Source: Bacillota bacterium (lineage in GTDB: Bacteria; Bacillota; Clostridia; Peptostreptococcales; Anaerovoracaceae). Taken from it: 7,199 nt of DNA. Position 1 is the first letter of the stretch; each line of letters opens with the position of its first letter. The DNA is taken from NCBI GenBank assembly GCA_017619905.1, contig JAFZRK010000101.1, positions 1 through 7,199 on the forward strand, given 5' to 3'. The notes beneath the pieces are model-generated. The model was not told where the DNA came from. It made no database searches and was given only the letters and a program-made list of their open reading frames with translations. This document shows positions 5,750 through 7,199 of this stretch, piece by piece. The translations under genes were made by a program, and so were the position numbers.

Positions 5750-6592
5750 TCAGCGTCTCAGCCGTTCCAGCCGCGCCTTAACGCGCCTGAAGTCTATGCT
5801 GCAGTCTCCGCCCGAGATCCCGACGGGCACTTCGTCGTCGAAAGTATAGACTTTGGGGAAGAAGCTGTTCGTAAGGTCGTTGACCTGCACTTCGTCCCGC
5901 ACCGGGTCTATTATCCAGTACTCCTTAACGCCGTATTTACGGTAGATCTCGCGTTTGAATTCCATGTCGTGGTCCCGGTTGGAAGGCGAGAGCACCTCCA
6001 CCAGCAGTTCCGGCGCGCCCGTTATATGCGCCGGGTCGGCCAGCATCTCCCTGTCGCAGAGCACGATGATGTCCGGCATGACGTAGGTCTTGTTGTCCGG
6101 GCAGAGCTTTACCGCCAGCGGAGATACGAACACTTCGCAGTCTTTCTCCGGGTGAGCTTCCATGCAGTTGTTGAACTCCACGATCAGATAGCTGATGATG
6201 GCCTGATGCACGACCGTGGGGCTGCCCATGTCGTAGAAGAAGCCCTCTATCAGTTCCATGCGGTGGTCCTCCGGCAGGGCATAGAAGTCTTCGCCGGTGA
6301 ATTCTCCCGGCCTCTTGTCCGTCTTGTAGAACGTGGCCAGCACGCCTTCCTCCACACGCAGGGTGGAAGTGTGCATTTCCGGCCAGTTGTACACGAACCG
6401 GCCCTTTTCCTTTATATATCTCCTTGCCATGAGCACGTCCTCTATTGCGCGCAGCGTGTCGTAGCGCGGGGCGTCCGTGGCGCCGCTGAAGATCTTGTTG
6501 ACCGTTCCCAGCGGGACTCCGGAGAGCTCCGAGATCATCTTATTTGTATAACCGAGGGCCTTTTTTCTGGCCTTGAGTTCCTCTGTGTCCAT
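5750..6592 (-). CDS. HTH (XRE-like) protein with Uma2/DUF820 PD-(D/E)XK nuclease-fold domain
   Basis: The 280-residue product joins two domains. Residues about 3-56 form an XRE/Cro-type helix-turn-helix (KALGYTNKMISELSGVPLGT, then VNKIFSG and TLRAIEDVL). Residues about 97-240 match the Uma2 (DUF820) family: FTGEDFYALPEDHRMELIEG, SPTVVHQ (124-130), VMPDIIVLCD (171-180), PELLVEVLSPSNRD (194-207) and FKREIYRKYGVKEYWIIDP. Uma2 belongs to the PD-(D/E)XK nuclease-like superfamily; candidate active-site residues are Glu116, Asp174, Glu199 and the Lys at 213 or 223, so the fold appears catalytically intact. The biological role of Uma2 proteins is not established. The start at 6592 is chosen for GGAGG 8 nt upstream; an in-frame ATG at 6655 lies within the proposed promoter. 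The gene is monocistronic, converges on the NhaC-family gene and is divergent from metA. An upstream palindrome suggests autoregulation through the HTH domain (inference). Confidence 0.9.
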   Translation of the reverse strand: MDTEELKARKKALGYTNKMISELSGVPLGTVNKIFSGATDAPRYDTLRAIEDVLMARRYIKEKGRFVYNWPEMHTSTLRVEEGVLATFYKTDKRPGEFTGEDFYALPEDHRMELIEGFFYDMGSPTVVHQAIISYLIVEFNNCMEAHPEKDCEVFVSPLAVKLCPDNKTYVMPDIIVLCDREMLADPAHITGAPELLVEVLSPSNRDHDMEFKREIYRKYGVKEYWIIDPVRDEVQVNDLTNSFFPKVYTFDDEVPVGISGGDCSIDFRRVKARLERLRR

Positions 6593-6626
6593 GCTGCTGT
6601 CCTCCTCTGACCTCTTCTGCGCCCCC

Positions 6627-6655
6627 ATTATACCGCCGATTTTACCAAAAAACAA
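6627..6655 (-). promoter_or_regulatory. Promoter of the HTH-Uma2 gene
   Basis: On the minus strand TTGTTT (6655-6650) is followed by 17 nt and a perfect TATAAT (6632-6627). Transcription would begin near 6620, giving a leader of about 28 nt that carries GGAGG. The spacer contains GGTAAA, a match to a half of the nearby palindrome. Confidence 0.72.
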
Positions 6656-6663
6656 CCGAAATA

Positions 6664-6679
6664 TTACCGTTTTCGGTAA
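6664..6679. promoter_or_regulatory. Perfect 16-bp palindrome, candidate operator of the HTH-Uma2 protein
   Basis: TTACCG (6664-6669) and CGGTAA (6674-6679) are exact inverted arms around TTTT. The site lies 9 bp upstream of the HTH-Uma2 -35 and about 45 bp upstream of the metA -10. A related half-site, TTTACC (6641-6646), falls in the HTH-Uma2 promoter spacer and ACCGAAA (6655-6661) abuts the -35. Dyad size and position fit an XRE-type repressor site; the assignment is inferred. Confidence 0.6.
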
Positions 6680-6686
6680 ATGATAT

Positions 6687-6715
6687 GCTCCGGTCTATTT
6701 TATTCGCACCGGAGC
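6687..6715. repeat. Inverted repeat upstream of the metA -10 element
   Basis: GCTCCGGT (6687-6694) and ACCGGAGC (6708-6715) are perfect 8-bp arms with a 13-nt AT-rich centre. The right arm covers the expected -35 and spacer region of the metA promoter. No T tract follows on either strand, so it is not an obvious terminator; an operator is the likelier reading. Confidence 0.65.
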
Positions 6716-6724
6716 CGCAAACTG

Positions 6725-6733
6725 TGGTATAAT
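6725..6733 (+). promoter_or_regulatory. Extended -10 promoter of metA
   Basis: TGGTATAAT (6725-6733) is a perfect extended -10 (TGnTATAAT). No good -35 lies at the right distance; that position is occupied by the right arm of the inverted repeat. Transcription would begin near 6740, leaving a leader of about 85 nt. Confidence 0.72.
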
Positions 6734-6766
6734 ACATCATTATCATTTTGACACGGCGCTTTCATA

Positions 6767-6804
6767 GACAGTCCCGGGCTCAGCAGCATGCCTGAAGGAC
6801 CGTC
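6767..6804 (+). promoter_or_regulatory. Stable hairpin in the metA 5' leader, possible cis-regulatory RNA
   Basis: GACAGTCC (6767-6774) pairs with GGACCGTC (6797-6804), with one A-C mismatch. An inner stem of CGGGC (6775-6779) and GCCTG (6790-6794, one G-U pair) stacks on it, with a two-base AA bulge on the 3' side and a 10-nt loop. The hairpin ends ten bases before the GAGGAG of metA and lacks a T tract. The leader is too short for a full SAM-I riboswitch and I do not recognise a known class. Confidence 0.55.
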
Positions 6805-6825
6805 CAAAAGCTCGAGGAGTAGACA

Positions 6826-7199
6826 ATGCCTATCAGAATACCCAACGATCTGCCGGCAACGCAGACGCTCAAGAACGAGAACATATTCGTAATGGATTCG
6901 CAGCGCGCCACCACGCAGGACATACGTCCGCTGCGCATCCTGATACTCAACCTAATGCCCACCAAGATCGTCACGGAGACCCAGCTGGCACGCCTTCTGG
7001 GCAACACCCCCATCCAGATCGACATGGAGCTGCTCAAGGTGAGCCGCGAGTCCAAGAACACCACGCAGGAGCACATGCTGGCCTTCTACAAGACTTTCGA
7101 CCAGGTGCGCGACCAGAAATACGACGGCATGGTCATAACCGGCGCGCCGGTGGAGCAGATGGAATTCGAGGAAGTGGACTACTGGGACGAGCTCTGCGA
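6826..7199 (+). CDS. metA: Homoserine O-acetyltransferase, MetA family (5' part, cut by window edge)
   Basis: MetA transfers an acyl group from acyl-CoA to the hydroxyl of L-homoserine, the first committed step of methionine synthesis, in the cytoplasm. The 124 visible codons align nearly end to end with the N-terminus of E. coli MetA: MPIRIPNDLPA, ENIFVM, RPLRILILNLMPTKI, TETQL, SRESKNT, EH and YDGMVITGAPVEQMEF. The catalytic Cys, His and Glu of the family lie beyond the window edge. Glu110 aligns with position 111 of the family, where Glu is associated with acetyl-CoA and Gly (as in E. coli) with succinyl-CoA use, so this should be the acetyltransferase form (metAA), as is usual in Bacillota. 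The start at 6826 has GAGGAG (6814-6819) 6 nt upstream. A structured leader and an extended -10 promoter precede it; the gene is divergent from the HTH-Uma2 gene. Confidence 0.95.
   Translation, partial: MPIRIPNDLPATQTLKNENIFVMDSQRATTQDIRPLRILILNLMPTKIVTETQLARLLGNTPIQIDMELLKVSRESKNTTQEHMLAFYKTFDQVRDQKYDGMVITGAPVEQMEFEEVDYWDELC

Noticed and set aside
5690..6610. A 306-codon plus-strand open frame opposite the HTH-Uma2 gene.
   Set aside because: It starts before the transporter terminator, has no ribosome binding site and covers a well-supported minus-strand gene. It is an antisense shadow.
6593..6655. Longer start for the HTH-Uma2 gene at 6655.
   Set aside because: It lies upstream of the predicted transcription start and overlaps the -35; the ATG at 6592 has GGAGG 8 nt upstream.
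6748..6753. A perfect TTGACA -35 hexamer downstream of the metA -10.
   Set aside because: No -10-like hexamer lies 16-18 nt downstream (the bases there are GTCCCG), so it is probably chance.
6734..6825. SAM riboswitch or T-box in front of metA.
   Set aside because: The leader is only about 85 nt, with a single hairpin and no T-box motif, SAM-I multi-helix layout or terminator.
6788..6892. Short upstream reading frame in the metA leader (ATG at 6788, 34 codons, overlapping metA out of frame).
   Set aside because: No ribosome binding site, the start lies within the leader hairpin, and the peptide has no methionine-rich or stalling-type pattern.

Overview
The window looks like chromosomal DNA from a Gram-positive anaerobe of the Bacillota, probably Clostridia. 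This is inferred from strong AGGAGG-type ribosome binding sites, AT-rich intergenic regions with extended -10 promoters (TGnTATAAT), compact hairpin terminators, a preQ1-type riboswitch in front of queT, an HTH-Uma2 protein, an InlB/Flg_new-like surface repeat and an acetyl-CoA-type MetA. Coding DNA is fairly GC-rich but uses ATA for Ile often. I cannot name the species. No mobile element, CRISPR array, rRNA or tRNA is visible.

Layout. Positions 1-1288, minus strand: a two-gene unit read right to left. A sigma70-type promoter (1221-1249) leads into a short preQ1-I-like riboswitch (1154-1190) that captures the queT ribosome binding site. It is followed by queT (646-1143, queuosine-precursor ECF S component) and a sirtuin cut off by the window edge (1-587). 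Positions 1254-3857, minus strand: a second operon of an MscS-type channel gene (2932-3813) and, 10 bp further on, a gene for an unrecognised single-pass membrane protein with a C-terminal InlB-like repeat (1341-2921), ended by a strong hairpin terminator (1254-1288). Positions 3814-3973: a divergent promoter region with a palindromic -10 and a 24-25 bp imperfect direct repeat. Positions 3974-5635, plus strand: an NhaC-family transporter, followed by a degenerate copy of its own 3' end and a terminator shared with the converging gene. Positions 5750-6592, minus strand: an HTH-Uma2 protein. Positions 6593-6825: a second divergent regulatory region with a perfect 16-bp palindrome, an 8-bp-arm inverted repeat, six ACCG/CGGT elements and a 38-nt hairpin in the metA leader. 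Positions 6826-7199, plus strand: the first 124 codons of metA, with Glu at the acyl-CoA specificity position.

The genes do not form one pathway. They are housekeeping units: queuosine-precursor uptake plus a deacylase, osmotic or envelope functions, a Na+-linked transporter, a solitary HTH-nuclease-fold protein and methionine synthesis. I see no clear undescribed multi-gene system. The points most worth a second look are the preQ1-I-like element, the MscS-linked surface protein, the 24-25 bp direct repeat, the HTH-Uma2/metA control region and the transporter tail duplication.
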